64,000 nt of DNA. Origin: Lapidilactobacillus dextrinicus DSM 20335. GTDB lineage: Bacteria; Bacillota; Bacilli; Lactobacillales; Lactobacillaceae. Location of the stretch: the NCBI RefSeq assembly GCF_001436095.1, contig NZ_AYYK01000004.1:186001-250000 (forward strand), given 5' to 3'. This document shows positions 53,235 to 61,371 of this stretch, piece by piece. Each line of letters starts with the position of its first letter. The stretch's first letter is position 1. The position numbers and the translations under genes were made by a program. A model generated the notes under the pieces. That model worked only from the letters and a program-made list of their open reading frames with translations, had not been told where the DNA came from and did no database searches.

Positions 53235-53259
53235 TTAAAATCGTTTATCGGCTTTTTTA
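53219..53259 (+). terminator. Intrinsic terminator at the SecB-like breakpoint
   Basis: GTCGATAAACG pairs with CGTTTATCGGC with a 12-base loop and a TTTTTTATTTT run on the plus strand. No plus-strand gene precedes it, so it may be left from the rearrangement that removed the gene's 5' end. Confidence 0.6.
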
Positions 53260-53294
53260 TTTTGCTGAAGATGTTTGAATTTTTTACATTTGAA

Positions 53295-53375
53295 AACAAA
53301 AAATAAGCCCACTCAATCCGGAGTGGGCTTAATAGTTACGTGATCAGCTTTTGCTGATCGGCAACTGTCTCAACG
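53295..53375 (-). ncRNA. Candidate small RNA of about 80 bases
   Basis: On the minus strand an extended -10 TGTTATAAT (TATAAT at 53382-53387) is followed by a hairpin GATCAGC.TTTT.GCTGATC, a short linker, and a strong terminator AAGCCCACTC/GAGTGGGCTT (53305-53330) with a TTATTTTTT tail. There is no ribosome site or reading frame. The size and form resemble antitoxin RNAs of type I systems, but no target is identified. Confidence 0.45.
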
Positions 53376-53476
53376 TCATTTATTATAACATACTATCTTT
53401 AATTCGCCTAAATAATAATTCTGGTCGTTAAGCGCCTTTAACTAATCTCTAGTTATCAGCGTGATATAATTAATTG

Positions 53477-53668
53477 TCGTAAGTTCAATAATGCTGATAA
53501 CTAATATTAATGACCAAATGTAGATTTTCTGCCTATCTGACCAATTATTGAATCAATTTGGTTCTTGATTTTAATGATTCTACCTTCTAAACCAAGTCGT
53601 TGGCGTGAAATTAATTAATTTTCAACTAAAATAGCCTTGTTATCAGTTAGATAACAAGGCTATTTTTA
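53477..53668 (+). ncRNA. Candidate plus-strand transcript, no coding frame seen
   Basis: An extended -10 TGATATAAT (TATAAT 53465-53470) sits between arms of a perfect 10-bp inverted repeat, AGTTATCAGC (53451-53460) and GCTGATAACT (53493-53502). About 190 bases downstream AAAATAGCCTTGTTATC pairs with GATAACAAGGCTATTTT (53632-53665). That hairpin also ends the convergent gene at 53666. A transcript is inferred; it could simply be a shared terminator. Confidence 0.3.
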
Positions 53669-53986
53669 TGCTTTTGACGATGTTTCAGTTAACGCTGCTT
53701 GGATGGCTATCACTAATTCATCGCGTTGGTCTAAATCTTCGTCGCATTCTAAATATGAGGCGTGTTCTAGTTGATTTAATGGATCGTCAATATCTTTATA
53801 CTGTTGGTCGAAACTTTTAATGTTAGCCGTTTTTTGAGCGGCATCATAATGGACGAGTAAGCAACCATCTGCAGGCTTATGCTGGTGACTAAAATCAATA
53901 ATAAAAATATAATCGGTTTGTTGTCCGGCTTTCTGTGAGATTTGAATGGTGTGCGCAACAGTATGGGCAATGTTTTTAATATTCAT
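53666..53986 (-). CDS. Hypothetical protein, 106 aa
   Basis: I do not recognise it. It is soluble and acidic (a C-terminal ECDEDLDQRDE stretch) with a possible beta strand DYIFIIDFSHQHKP. It follows the DUF960-like gene by 22 bases on the same strand, so the two are likely co-transcribed. A terminator (53632-53665) adjoins its stop. Confidence 0.55.
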   Translation of the reverse strand: MNIKNIAHTVAHTIQISQKAGQQTDYIFIIDFSHQHKPADGCLLVHYDAAQKTANIKSFDQQYKDIDDPLNQLEHASYLECDEDLDQRDELVIAIQAALTETSSKA

Positions 53987-54008
53987 AAACGGCTACTTTC
54001 TTTTAAAG

Positions 54009-54323
54009 TTAATTGGCTTCTTGTGGCAATAAGATTGTTTGCGCACGGCCATCATCATAAACTAATAATGTTTGAGGAAAACTATCTTGATAAGCATAGT
54101 CAGTATCAAAAGCAATCACATTTTGTGTTGCTTCACTACGATAAACATATTGCAAATGATCTTTTTGGTCAGCGCGTAATTCAAAGGTCAACAAGTTTTG
54201 GTTTAATGGAAAAACACCTTGTAAATTATGATCGATAATAACCCAAATTTGATCGATTAAATCATCGGGCAATACAGCAACAACACCAAAACTAGCAAAA
54301 CGATTAGCTGGAGCTTTAAACAT
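54009..54323 (-). CDS. DUF960-like protein, 104 aa
   Basis: The N-terminal MFKAPANRFASFGVVAVLPDDLIDQIWVIID fits the pattern of DUF960 (NRFxTxGV...LPxxLxxxLWxLID), followed by LLTFELRADQKDH. The family's function is unknown. A GGAGG ribosome site precedes the ATG. It lies 15 bases after the ybaK-like gene and before another small gene, forming a three-gene unit. Confidence 0.7.
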   Translation of the reverse strand: MFKAPANRFASFGVVAVLPDDLIDQIWVIIDHNLQGVFPLNQNLLTFELRADQKDHLQYVYRSEATQNVIAFDTDYAYQDSFPQTLLVYDDGRAQTILLPQEAN

Positions 54324-54338
54324 TTTTCTTCCTCCTAA

Positions 54339-54839
54339 CTATGATGGTGCTTCTGATTTAACAGTCAAGTCAACAACCGTGCCTTCAACAAAATCAATTA
54401 AATCTTGTGGTACAAGTTTAACTGAACGGCCCAGCTTGCCTGACGAGACCATCATTGCTGGCAAATTTTGAACAGATTGGTCAATATAAATTGGAAAATG
54501 GTCTTGTTCATAAATACCAATTGGTGTGTTAGCCCCATGAACGTAGCCTGATGTTTCAGCCAACTCTTTTAACGGAATCATACGAACGCGTTTATTTCCT
54601 GATGCTTCGGCAAGTTTACGCTCATCTAAATGTTCGTTTAATGGGACCACCCCTACTAATGGCCCAGTTTTTTCGCCGTGTAACACTAATGTTTTATAGA
54701 TAATGGCTTGATCGTCACGTTCGGCCGCTGGATCATCTAAATTAAATTCTTTTTGTTCATAAGTAATTTTTGCGCGGTCAAGAATTTTTTCGACCAGCGT
54801 TTTTTGTAATCTAGTTTTCTTTTTTGACACGGATTTCAC
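54339..54839 (-). CDS. ybaK: YbaK/EbsC family aminoacyl-tRNA deacylase
   Basis: A 166-residue Cys-tRNA(Pro) deacylase-type protein. The family pattern is seen in KTLVLHGEKTGPLVGVVPLNEHLDERKLAEA, SGYVHGANTPIGI (the GGxSPxG region) and the C-terminal SGKLGRSVKLVPQDLI. It clears mischarged tRNA-Pro. Here the usual Ser is replaced by Asn-Thr in that motif, a mild variant. First gene of a small operon. Confidence 0.88.
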   Translation of the reverse strand: MKSVSKKKTRLQKTLVEKILDRAKITYEQKEFNLDDPAAERDDQAIIYKTLVLHGEKTGPLVGVVPLNEHLDERKLAEASGNKRVRMIPLKELAETSGYVHGANTPIGIYEQDHFPIYIDQSVQNLPAMMVSSGKLGRSVKLVPQDLIDFVEGTVVDLTVKSEAPS

Positions 54840-54863
54840 CTAATTCAATTAATTTAATATGTA

Positions 54864-55027
54864 AAAAACCGCCTAGTAAAATTTAGGCGGCTTAATTCTT
54901 GGCAATCAGCCTCATTGACTGTTATGCAATCAACCATGAAGCTGATGCCTTGAGATTTGTGCAACTATTCAAAAGACATCACCTCCCTTTCTACAAATAT
55001 CATAGCAACAACGACAATGAATTGCAA
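54864..55027 (-). other. Decayed small transcript unit, type I toxin-like
   Basis: A complete set of signals surrounds almost no coding: -35 TTGCAA (55022-55027), 17-base spacer, -10 TATGAT (54999-55004), a strong GAAAGGGAGGTGA ribosome site (54978-54990), a TTG-started 16-codon frame (54922-54972) and a terminator GCCGCCTAAA/TTTACTAGGCGG with T run (54865-54895). The frame continues after its stop as QSMRLIAKN. A long stem pairs GGCATCAGCTTCAT with ATGAGGCTGATTGCC. Holin-like type I toxin genes have this layout; the peptide here is not hydrophobic, so I read it as decayed. Confidence 0.4.
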
Positions 55028-55069
55028 AAGTTTGATTTTCTAATAGCAGCCACACGAAATTTCAAAGCA

Positions 55070-55098
55070 AATAAAAAAGCCTGCTGTAAATATCAGGC
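55070..55098 (-). terminator. Terminator of the 39-codon gene
   Basis: AAGCCTG pairs with CAGGCTT around a 10-base loop, with TTTTTT on the minus strand, 32 bases past the stop at 55130. Confidence 0.75.
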
Positions 55099-55129
55099 TT
55101 AGTCGAAATCCAATAATTAATAGGTAATG

Positions 55130-55249
55130 TTAAAGTTGGACTTTTTTAACAGCTTCTTGAATGGTCAAGCCTTTAGCAGACTTCTTTGATTCAGGATCAA
55201 TAGCTGTAAAAATTTGTGTGTTCGTATTTAACTGAATACGATATTTCAT
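55130..55249 (-). CDS. Small protein, 39 aa
   Basis: A near-ideal GGAGG with a 7-base spacer precedes ATG 55249. The 39-residue product begins MKYRIQLNTNTQIFTAIDPE and ends LTIQEAVKKVQL: a beta-hairpin-like start and a basic helix, soluble, no Cys. It has its own terminator at 55070-55098. I do not recognise the family; the gene signals are strong for its size. Confidence 0.6.
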   Translation of the reverse strand: MKYRIQLNTNTQIFTAIDPESKKSAKGLTIQEAVKKVQL

Positions 55250-55372
55250 AATAAAACCTCCGTTCATGTTTCAATAGCTCGAACGGTCTTGGTAGCGAAT
55301 GTATTTACTATACGCGCAATAAATGGTCTTGTCAAAGAAAAAGATTGATTACACAATCGTGTCGAAAAATAA

Positions 55373-55909
55373 TCATGATTGTGCCAGCTTCATTAAATCC
55401 TGCAAGAATTGTTCTTTTTCTGATTGATTTTTTAAAATGACTAATGTTTTGTTGGTAGCATATTTTTGATAGTTTGTCTTAATTAATTGGTTATTACGTT
55501 TAGGATAGTCCCAAACAAATTTTAAAAATTGCCAATATTCTCGATCAAAATGTTCACTGAAGTTTTCAGCCATATCAATCCGCGACTGGTGCCACCATTT
55601 TTGCCTCAGCGAACGCTGAATAACACGTTTAATTGCCGTCATTCTGGAAACTTGCAACCAAATAATCAAGTCTGCCTGTTTCATTCGATCAGGCATCGTG
55701 CTACTGTAATTGCCGTCAATAATACAATGATCGTGTTCCTGCATGAATTTATTTTGCTGGCGATTTAATTGAAGCCTTGCCGCCTCACTATAATCAGATT
55801 GATGCCAGTAATAGTCCAAATGAAAAATTGGATAAGTTAACCTTTGGCTAATTGCCCGACTATACGTTGATTTACCACTACCAGGCGAGCCAATAATCGT
55901 AATTTTCAA
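55373..55909 (-). CDS. P-loop nucleoside kinase-like protein (FlaR/topology-modulation type)
   Basis: An approximately 178-residue P-loop protein. Walker A IIGSPGSGKSTYSRA, then HLDYYWH, IIDGNYSSTMPDRMKQADLIIWL and RSLRQKWW are typical of the adenylate-kinase-like FlaR group annotated as DNA topology modulation proteins; real substrates are unknown. The start is placed at TTG 55909 with GGAG eight bases upstream; an ATG at 55927 has no ribosome site. Confidence 0.8.
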   Translation of the reverse strand: MKITIIGSPGSGKSTYSRAISQRLTYPIFHLDYYWHQSDYSEAARLQLNRQQNKFMQEHDHCIIDGNYSSTMPDRMKQADLIIWLQVSRMTAIKRVIQRSLRQKWWHQSRIDMAENFSEHFDREYWQFLKFVWDYPKRNNQLIKTNYQKYATNKTLVILKNQSEKEQFLQDLMKLAQS

Positions 55910-55998
55910 AGTCACAACTCCAATCATTTTTAGATTAGCTTGTAAGCGTATGCAATATGCATTAGAATAGAGATAATTTGATGAATTAGGTGTCGATT

Positions 55999-56412
55999 AT
56001 GAAATTATTTATTAAAAATCATTTATATGCGATCTTTGTGGTACTATTAGTTTTAGTTGCTGGTGGTGCTTATTTAGCTAGCCACAGCGAACCTGTGGTG
56101 GCCTTTAGTACTCAACAACGGCATTTAGTCCGGCATGAAAAAGACGAAAACAAACTAACCATGGTTGAACAATATTTTGAAAAGAAATTAGCCCGCCGAT
56201 TTACAGTCAAAGAAGTCAAAGAAATTTCAATGTTTGTCATCATTGCTGCGTTGATTCTTTTAATTTGCCAGCCTTTAATTCTCTGGTATGTTATTAGTGG
56301 TCGCCAAAAACAAAAGCATTCGCCGGATAGTGACGAGCATCATTTCATGCATCACTATCAAAATCCCTACCGTATTGATCATGATACTGATAAGAATTTT
56401 AAAATCATGTAA
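55999..56412 (+). CDS. Hypothetical membrane protein, 137 aa
   Basis: I do not recognise it. Two hydrophobic helices (~10-30 and ~78-100) flank a charged ~45-residue loop, and a His-rich C-terminus (DEHHFMHHYQNPYRIDHD) follows. The ATG at 55999 comes six bases after AGGTG. The gene stands alone, closed by a strong terminator shared with apt. Confidence 0.6.
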   Translation: MKLFIKNHLYAIFVVLLVLVAGGAYLASHSEPVVAFSTQQRHLVRHEKDENKLTMVEQYFEKKLARRFTVKEVKEISMFVIIAALILLICQPLILWYVISGRQKQKHSPDSDEHHFMHHYQNPYRIDHDTDKNFKIM

Positions 56413-56420
56413 GTCTAAAA

Positions 56421-56470
56421 TAAAGTAGCCTTGAGAAAATCTCAATTCGATTTTCTCAAGGCTACCTTTT
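56421..56470. terminator. Bidirectional terminator before apt
   Basis: AAAGTAGCCTTGAGAAAATC pairs with GATTTTCTCAAGGCTACCTTT, with a 7-base loop and flanking A and T runs. Confidence 0.85.
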
Positions 56471-56477
56471 TGATTAA

Positions 56478-57005
56478 TTAATACTTCAATAATGAGAAGA
56501 TATCGTAACCTTTCATCTTGTCACGACCATGTAAGTCTTCTAATTCAATTAAGAACGCTGCGCCGACAACAATCCCACCAAGTTGTTCAACTAGATCAAT
56601 TGTAGCTGCAACCGTACCACCAGTTGCCAATAAGTCATCAACAATTAAAACCTTTTGCCCTGGCTTAACAGCATCTTTATGCATAAATAATTCTGCTTCA
56701 CCATATTCAAGCTGGAATTTAACTGAAACAGTTTCGCGAGGTAACTTGCCCTTCTTACGTGCAGGAGCAAATCCAACGCCTAATTGATTGGCAACTGGAC
56801 AGCCAACGATAAAACCACGTGCTTCTGGTCCACAAATCATTTCAGTCCCACGTGCTTTAGCAAAGTTAGTAATGCGATCAGTGGCTTCTGAATATGCCTT
56901 ACCATCTGCCATTAGTGGGGAAATATCCCGAAAAATAACACCCGGTTCTGGAAAATCAGGAATTGAAGCCACATATTTCGAAAAATCAAACTCTTTATCT
57001 GCCAT
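56478..57005 (-). CDS. apt: Adenine phosphoribosyltransferase
   Basis: A 175-residue purine salvage enzyme. The PRPP-binding [13 protein letters not shown] (~120-132) and [26 protein letters not shown] and [10 protein letters not shown] loops are all conserved. It follows recJ with a 10-base gap, the conserved recJ-apt pair. Confidence 0.96.
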   Translation of the reverse strand: MADKEFDFSKYVASIPDFPEPGVIFRDISPLMADGKAYSEATDRITNFAKARGTEMICGPEARGFIVGCPVANQLGVGFAPARKKGKLPRETVSVKFQLEYGEAELFMHKDAVKPGQKVLIVDDLLATGGTVAATIDLVEQLGGIVVGAAFLIELEDLHGRDKMKGYDIFSLLKY

Positions 57006-57015
57006 GATCTACATC

Positions 57016-59397
57016 CTATCTGCTTTGACTTGATTTAAGGAACGTTTTGATCTGCGTCAAATCGCCAACTGCTAACTCACGATAACTCTTTTGTAACGAT
57101 TGTTGTCGCATAAAGGTCTGTGAGTCAGAGAGCTGCCGTTTAGGCATTTGCGGTTGGGCGGTAATCTGTTCCTTATTTATTTTAACAAAGTTTAACTCAG
57201 AAAACACGCTTAATCCAAAACGAAGCTGCTGCATTGTAATCCCGCAATGTTGTGCAAACTGTGCTAATTCGGACACTAAAACGGTTTTCTGTTGATATAT
57301 TTCTTTAAGTAAATTTCTTAGTTGCGGAATTTGCATTTGTAATCGTTCTTTCATCGCTGGGGATGTATAGAACATTAAATAAATTCGTTGGGCATTAGTG
57401 CTACTTAAATATCGAGTGAATAAGCGAATATCTGTTGGTAAATCAACGAAAAGTAATTCCTGATGATCTGCTGCAAGTTGGTCTAAAGTGGTAATTCGTG
57501 ATGAACTAGTGAATCGTTGCTGCAACTGATGAGCTAATTTCTCATTAAAACAGACATATTGACGTGGTGTTTGCCAAATCGTTCGATCTAATTTTTGCTG
57601 GCGCCAGTCAATTAATTCAACATCAGTACTGATCGGTGAAGCGCCACTTGGCTTTGACTGAGACTGTGGAACTGGCTGGCTTAATTGTACTTGATCAGTT
57701 TGTGGCGCTTCCGTTGGTAAGATGAAGTCCTTAATTTGTAATTGAACAGTTGTTTTACCCTGCCAGCGATTTAAGCCCAACTGGCCAATAGCAGTTACTT
57801 GCGAAGTGGCTTGTAATTGTTGTGCTAACTCACCCTGGCGAAAGGCAATTCCGCTAATAGTATTGTTTAAAGTTCCCTTGAGCGTTTGTTTCGTCTGTCC
57901 AATTGCTTGCCATTGTTGCCACTGTAGATTTTTTAAAGCAACAATCGGTTCTGGATTGCTTTCACCATAAGGCTCTAAAATCTCACTAACAGCTTGAACA
58001 GAATCAGGTGTTAATTTGGTAATATTTTGTGCTGTAAAAACAGCATCAATCTGTTGCTGACCAGTGGCTTGAATTTGTTCTTGTTGTTGGGCTGCTTTAG
58101 CAATCAAATGGTCGCGCAATTCAGCAACTTTATCAGTTGCCACGGTTAAGCCAATTGCACCAGCATGGCCGCCAAAATTAATCATTTGCTCCCGAAAATC
58201 ATCAAGTGCTGCAAATAAATCAAACTCGCCAATTGAACGTCCAGAACCCTTGGCTTGCTGAGTTGCCGGATTAATACTCAGAACAATTGTTGGGCAATGA
58301 TATTGATCAACTAAGCGACTGGCAACAATCCCTAAAACACCCTCGGCCCAATTCTCACCAGCGACTACTAATGCTGGTGGTGCAGTCACAGTAGCTAATT
58401 CTGCCGCAACTTTATCGACGACTTCTTGGACCAATTGTTGTCGCTGTTGATTGGTCTTTTCAGTATCAGTGGCAATTTTTGTTGCCGTTTCATCATCAAA
58501 CGTTGTTAATAATTCAACCGCTGGCCGACCACTATTAACGCGACCGAGCGAATTTAAGCGTGGCGCTAACTTGAACCCAATATCGTGAGCTGTGACATGA
58601 TTTAAATCCAACTTGGCTTGCTTGGCTAATGCTACTAAGCCCAAACGTTCGCTAGCTTGCATTTGCCGTAAACCATTTGCTACTAAAATACGATTATCAG
58701 CTACTAATGGCATCACATCAGCCACCGTTCCAATTGCGACTAGGTCTAATAATTCAACTGGTAACTCACCTAATAATCCCCAGGCTAGATAAAAAGCTAC
58801 CCCAGCGCCAGAAAAATAGCTAAACTGACAATTTGATTGTGGATGGCGCGGATGGACTACCGCAAATGCTGCGGGTAATTCAGCAGGTAAATCATGGTGA
58901 TCAGTGACAATGACATCGACCCCCTGACTTTGAGCATATTCAACCTCGGCCGCGCCAGAGATACCATTGTCAACGGTAATTAACAGCTGCGTACCATCCG
59001 CAACAATTTCGTGATAGCGGTCCATGTTAGGCCCGTAGCCATCAGTAAAGCGACTAGGAATATAATAAGTCGCCTCTATGCCTAAGGTTGCCAGCGCTTC
59101 AACCATAATGGATGTACTGGTTACACCATCGGCATCATAATCGCCGTAGACCGTAATTTTCTCATCGTTTTCAATCGCACTTTCAATTCGTGCAACAGCT
59201 TTATCCAAGTCATAAAAATGATCAGGTGTTGTCAAATTACCCAAATCTGTTGCTAAAAATTCGGTGATTTTATCTGCTGTATCATAACCACGGCCAACTA
59301 AAATAGCCAGAACTGATTCTGGCAATCCTAGTTGTGCAGCTAAATTAGTGACTAATTTTGAATCAATTGTTGGTGGCTTTTGCCAATATTCTTGCAA
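57016..59397 (-). CDS. recJ: Single-stranded-DNA-specific exonuclease RecJ
   Basis: A 793-residue 5'-3' exonuclease. DHH motifs: VYGDYDADGVTS, VTDHHDLPAELP, and DHHA1 GSGRSIGEFDLFAALDDF and NFGGHAGAIGLT. The extra ~200-residue C-terminal domain is as in Gram-positive RecJ. The start is a TTG at 59397 with GGAG eight bases upstream. Upstream of apt. Confidence 0.94.
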   Translation of the reverse strand: MQEYWQKPPTIDSKLVTNLAAQLGLPESVLAILVGRGYDTADKITEFLATDLGNLTTPDHFYDLDKAVARIESAIENDEKITVYGDYDADGVTSTSIMVEALATLGIEATYYIPSRFTDGYGPNMDRYHEIVADGTQLLITVDNGISGAAEVEYAQSQGVDVIVTDHHDLPAELPAAFAVVHPRHPQSNCQFSYFSGAGVAFYLAWGLLGELPVELLDLVAIGTVADVMPLVADNRILVANGLRQMQASERLGLVALAKQAKLDLNHVTAHDIGFKLAPRLNSLGRVNSGRPAVELLTTFDDETATKIATDTEKTNQQRQQLVQEVVDKVAAELATVTAPPALVVAGENWAEGVLGIVASRLVDQYHCPTIVLSINPATQQAKGSGRSIGEFDLFAALDDFREQMINFGGHAGAIGLTVATDKVAELRDHLIAKAAQQQEQIQATGQQQIDAVFTAQNITKLTPDSVQAVSEILEPYGESNPEPIVALKNLQWQQWQAIGQTKQTLKGTLNNTISGIAFRQGELAQQLQATSQVTAIGQLGLNRWQGKTTVQLQIKDFILPTEAPQTDQVQLSQPVPQSQSKPSGASPISTDVELIDWRQQKLDRTIWQTPRQYVCFNEKLAHQLQQRFTSSSRITTLDQLAADHQELLFVDLPTDIRLFTRYLSSTNAQRIYLMFYTSPAMKERLQMQIPQLRNLLKEIYQQKTVLVSELAQFAQHCGITMQQLRFGLSVFSELNFVKINKEQITAQPQMPKRQLSDSQTFMRQQSLQKSYRELAVGDLTQIKTFLKSSQSR

Positions 59398-59438
59398 ACC
59401 TAAAACTCCAATTCATCATGAAAGTTGTCTAATTAGAA

Positions 59439-60095
59439 TTAAAAAATCGTTAAATTATGCTTAGTGGCTTTTTCAACCTTAAGTAAATCACCTTGAACTG
59501 CCCACCGCTTAGTACCCGATTCAGCACAGGTAATTAAGGTAATCATTTTTTTACCGGGAATATCATCGATGATGGTCACCGTCGTTGGTGTAATCACTTC
59601 GCGATGATTAATTTGATAAACATAAACTTTTTTCAAATCGGTAATATATATTTTTTGGCCAACTTTTGTTTCAGCAACTGCTGAAAATAAAATATTCGGA
59701 TTTAACATATTATGACCTGCTAAAGCGTAGTTACCCTGTCCCATTTTTTCGTCAGGTTTCATCGTACCGGCCCCAGTTGCTAAAGCGACTTTACTAACGC
59801 CTTTAGCAATTGGTAATTTAATATGAACAGCCGGAATGGCAATCTTGCCTAAATAACCTTGTTGATTATCTGTTGCCGCAGCAGCAACTTGTTTGACGTC
59901 AACGTCGCTGACAGCATTAAAATCATAGCTAGCCTTAATATGTTTGGCTTGTTTAATCTTATCTTGATCGACCTGGGCAAGTTTACGATTCGTATTGAAA
60001 TTAACAATCGCATCTTTAATTTGTTGGTTAAAAACTAGCGCTAAACCTAATAATAGCAATAATATGATGAACACTGTTTTTAATTTGTTTTTCAA
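59439..60095 (-). CDS. srtA: Class A sortase
   Basis: An approximately 218-residue membrane transpeptidase that links LPxTG proteins to the wall. An N-terminal helix (TVFIILLLLLGLALVF) is followed by the barrel with catalytic His in NYALAGHNM and Cys in TLITCAESGTKRWAVQG, with Arg nearby. The start is TTG 60095, preceded by GGAGG at seven bases; the frame extends to 60140 without support. It follows no LPxTG gene here. Confidence 0.9.
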   Translation of the reverse strand: MKNKLKTVFIILLLLLGLALVFNQQIKDAIVNFNTNRKLAQVDQDKIKQAKHIKASYDFNAVSDVDVKQVAAAATDNQQGYLGKIAIPAVHIKLPIAKGVSKVALATGAGTMKPDEKMGQGNYALAGHNMLNPNILFSAVAETKVGQKIYITDLKKVYVYQINHREVITPTTVTIIDDIPGKKMITLITCAESGTKRWAVQGDLLKVEKATKHNLTIF

Positions 60096-60231
60096 AATGG
60101 CGCCTCCAACGTCTTTGATTAGTGTTAAACGATCTAACAACTAATTAATTGCCAGTCCAAAAATGTATTATACCATGAAATAAAAAAATCCGCTGATTGC
60201 ATATTTCAATTCACTTAACCATCTAGCACAC

Positions 60232-60275
60232 AAAAATAGCCAGTTTATTGAGTCTTACAATAAACTGGCTATTAT
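60232..60275 (-). terminator. Terminator of the Asp23 cluster
   Basis: Perfect stem AATAGCCAGTTTATTG/CAATAAACTGGCTATT with a 7-base loop and a T run on the minus strand. Confidence 0.85.
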
Positions 60276-60290
60276 GATTTTTAATCGGTG

Positions 60291-60539
60291 TTATGATTGA
60301 CGACGTCCAAAAATAAGTGACACAATAATGACTAAAATAACAGCCCCGATAATTGATGGAATTAAAGCCATACCTGCAAGTGATGGCCCCCATGTACCTA
60401 ATAATCCTTGACCAATTGCTGAACCAACAATACCAGCAATGATGTTAGCAATCCAGCCCATGCTATTACCTCGACCAGTAATTGCACCAGCAATCGCACC
60501 GATAATAGCGCCGACAATTAATGCCCATAACCAACCCAT
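60291..60539 (-). CDS. GlsB/YeaQ/YmgE family stress membrane protein
   Basis: An 82-residue, Gly-rich protein with three helices (GWLWALIVGAIIGAIAGAITGRG..., IANIIAGIVGSAIGQGLLG, IIGAVILVIIVSLIFG). The family is induced by stress and co-occurs with Asp23/Gls24. It is the last gene of the cluster, 18 bases after asp23, with a terminator 16 bases on. Confidence 0.88.
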   Translation of the reverse strand: MGWLWALIVGAIIGAIAGAITGRGNSMGWIANIIAGIVGSAIGQGLLGTWGPSLAGMALIPSIIGAVILVIIVSLIFGRRQS

Positions 60540-60557
60540 AATGAATTCCTCCTTTTA

Positions 60558-61142
60558 TTATTGAACGCGTGGTTCTCTTGCATCTTCAATTTTATCTTGT
60601 GCTTTATTCGTACCTGAAGTGATCGCATTTTTAGCTTTATTTGTTTGCTTCGATGCGAATTGACCAGTTGTTTTAGCAGCACTAGTTACTTTATCTTGAA
60701 CGGTTTCTGAATCTTCTTCATATTCTTTTTCCGTTTTAATATCGACAACATTAATATTAACCTCAATAACATCTAAGTGCGTCATGTGTTTAACTTCATC
60801 ATGAATGACTTGTTTAACCCGTTCAGCAATCTTAGGAATGTCACGGCCATATTCTACAACGACGTCCATATCAACGGCTACCTGTTTTTCGCCAACTTCA
60901 GTATTGATTCCCGAGGTCACATTATCAGTATTGATTAATTTATCAGCAATATTGGAGAAAAAACCACCGTTGACATCTAATAAACCGTCAATTTGTTCAA
61001 TGGCAGTGCCAATAATTTTTTGAACGACTTTGTCATCATAAGTTAAATTGCCATTAACCTTCGCTTCTGATTGATTCGTTGATTTTTCAGTATTTTCTTG
61101 TTTTGTTTTGTTCATTGTTGAATCATTTTGTTGGTTAGTCAT
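60558..61142 (-). CDS. Asp23/Gls24 family envelope stress protein
   Basis: A 194-residue protein. The core ~50-150 has NLTYDDKVVQKIIGTAIEQIDGLLDVNG and VAVDMDVVVEYGRDIPKIAERVKQ, typical of Asp23. The N- and C-terminal extensions are polar and Lys/Thr-rich, with a tail of SGTNKAQDKI. Asp23 binds the membrane through AmaP, encoded just upstream. Confidence 0.9.
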   Translation of the reverse strand: MTNQQNDSTMNKTKQENTEKSTNQSEAKVNGNLTYDDKVVQKIIGTAIEQIDGLLDVNGGFFSNIADKLINTDNVTSGINTEVGEKQVAVDMDVVVEYGRDIPKIAERVKQVIHDEVKHMTHLDVIEVNINVVDIKTEKEYEEDSETVQDKVTSAAKTTGQFASKQTNKAKNAITSGTNKAQDKIEDAREPRVQ

Positions 61143-61162
61143 TTAAACAGCCTCCTAGTGAA

Positions 61163-61360
61163 TTAATTATTTTTTCGCTCTATCAAATCGTCTAATAGAC
61201 CCGTTCGTTTTAGGTATAAGCCTACAGCAATACCAAGTGCGGTCAAAATTATTAATAATAACGTTTTGAAAAAACCAATAGTGACAAATAAAATTGCTAA
61301 AATTAAGCCTAAGCCCCCACCAATAATCGGGAGCATAAATTGTTGCCAAATTGCCTTCAT
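61163..61360 (-). CDS. DUF2273 small membrane protein
   Basis: A 65-residue protein with two hydrophobic helices (IIGGGLGLILAILFVTIGFFKTLLLIILTALGIAVGLYL) and a short charged tail ending LLDDLIERKNN. DUF2273 genes sit between amaP and asp23 throughout lactobacilli, as here. It is 11 bases after amaP. Precise role unknown. Confidence 0.88.
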   Translation of the reverse strand: MKAIWQQFMLPIIGGGLGLILAILFVTIGFFKTLLLIILTALGIAVGLYLKRTGLLDDLIERKNN

Positions 61361-61371
61361 TTTACGCCCTC

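Noticed and set aside
54899-55102. Plus-strand frame of 67 codons
   Set aside because: No ribosome site; the minus strand here carries a promoter, ribosome site and terminator of a small transcript instead.
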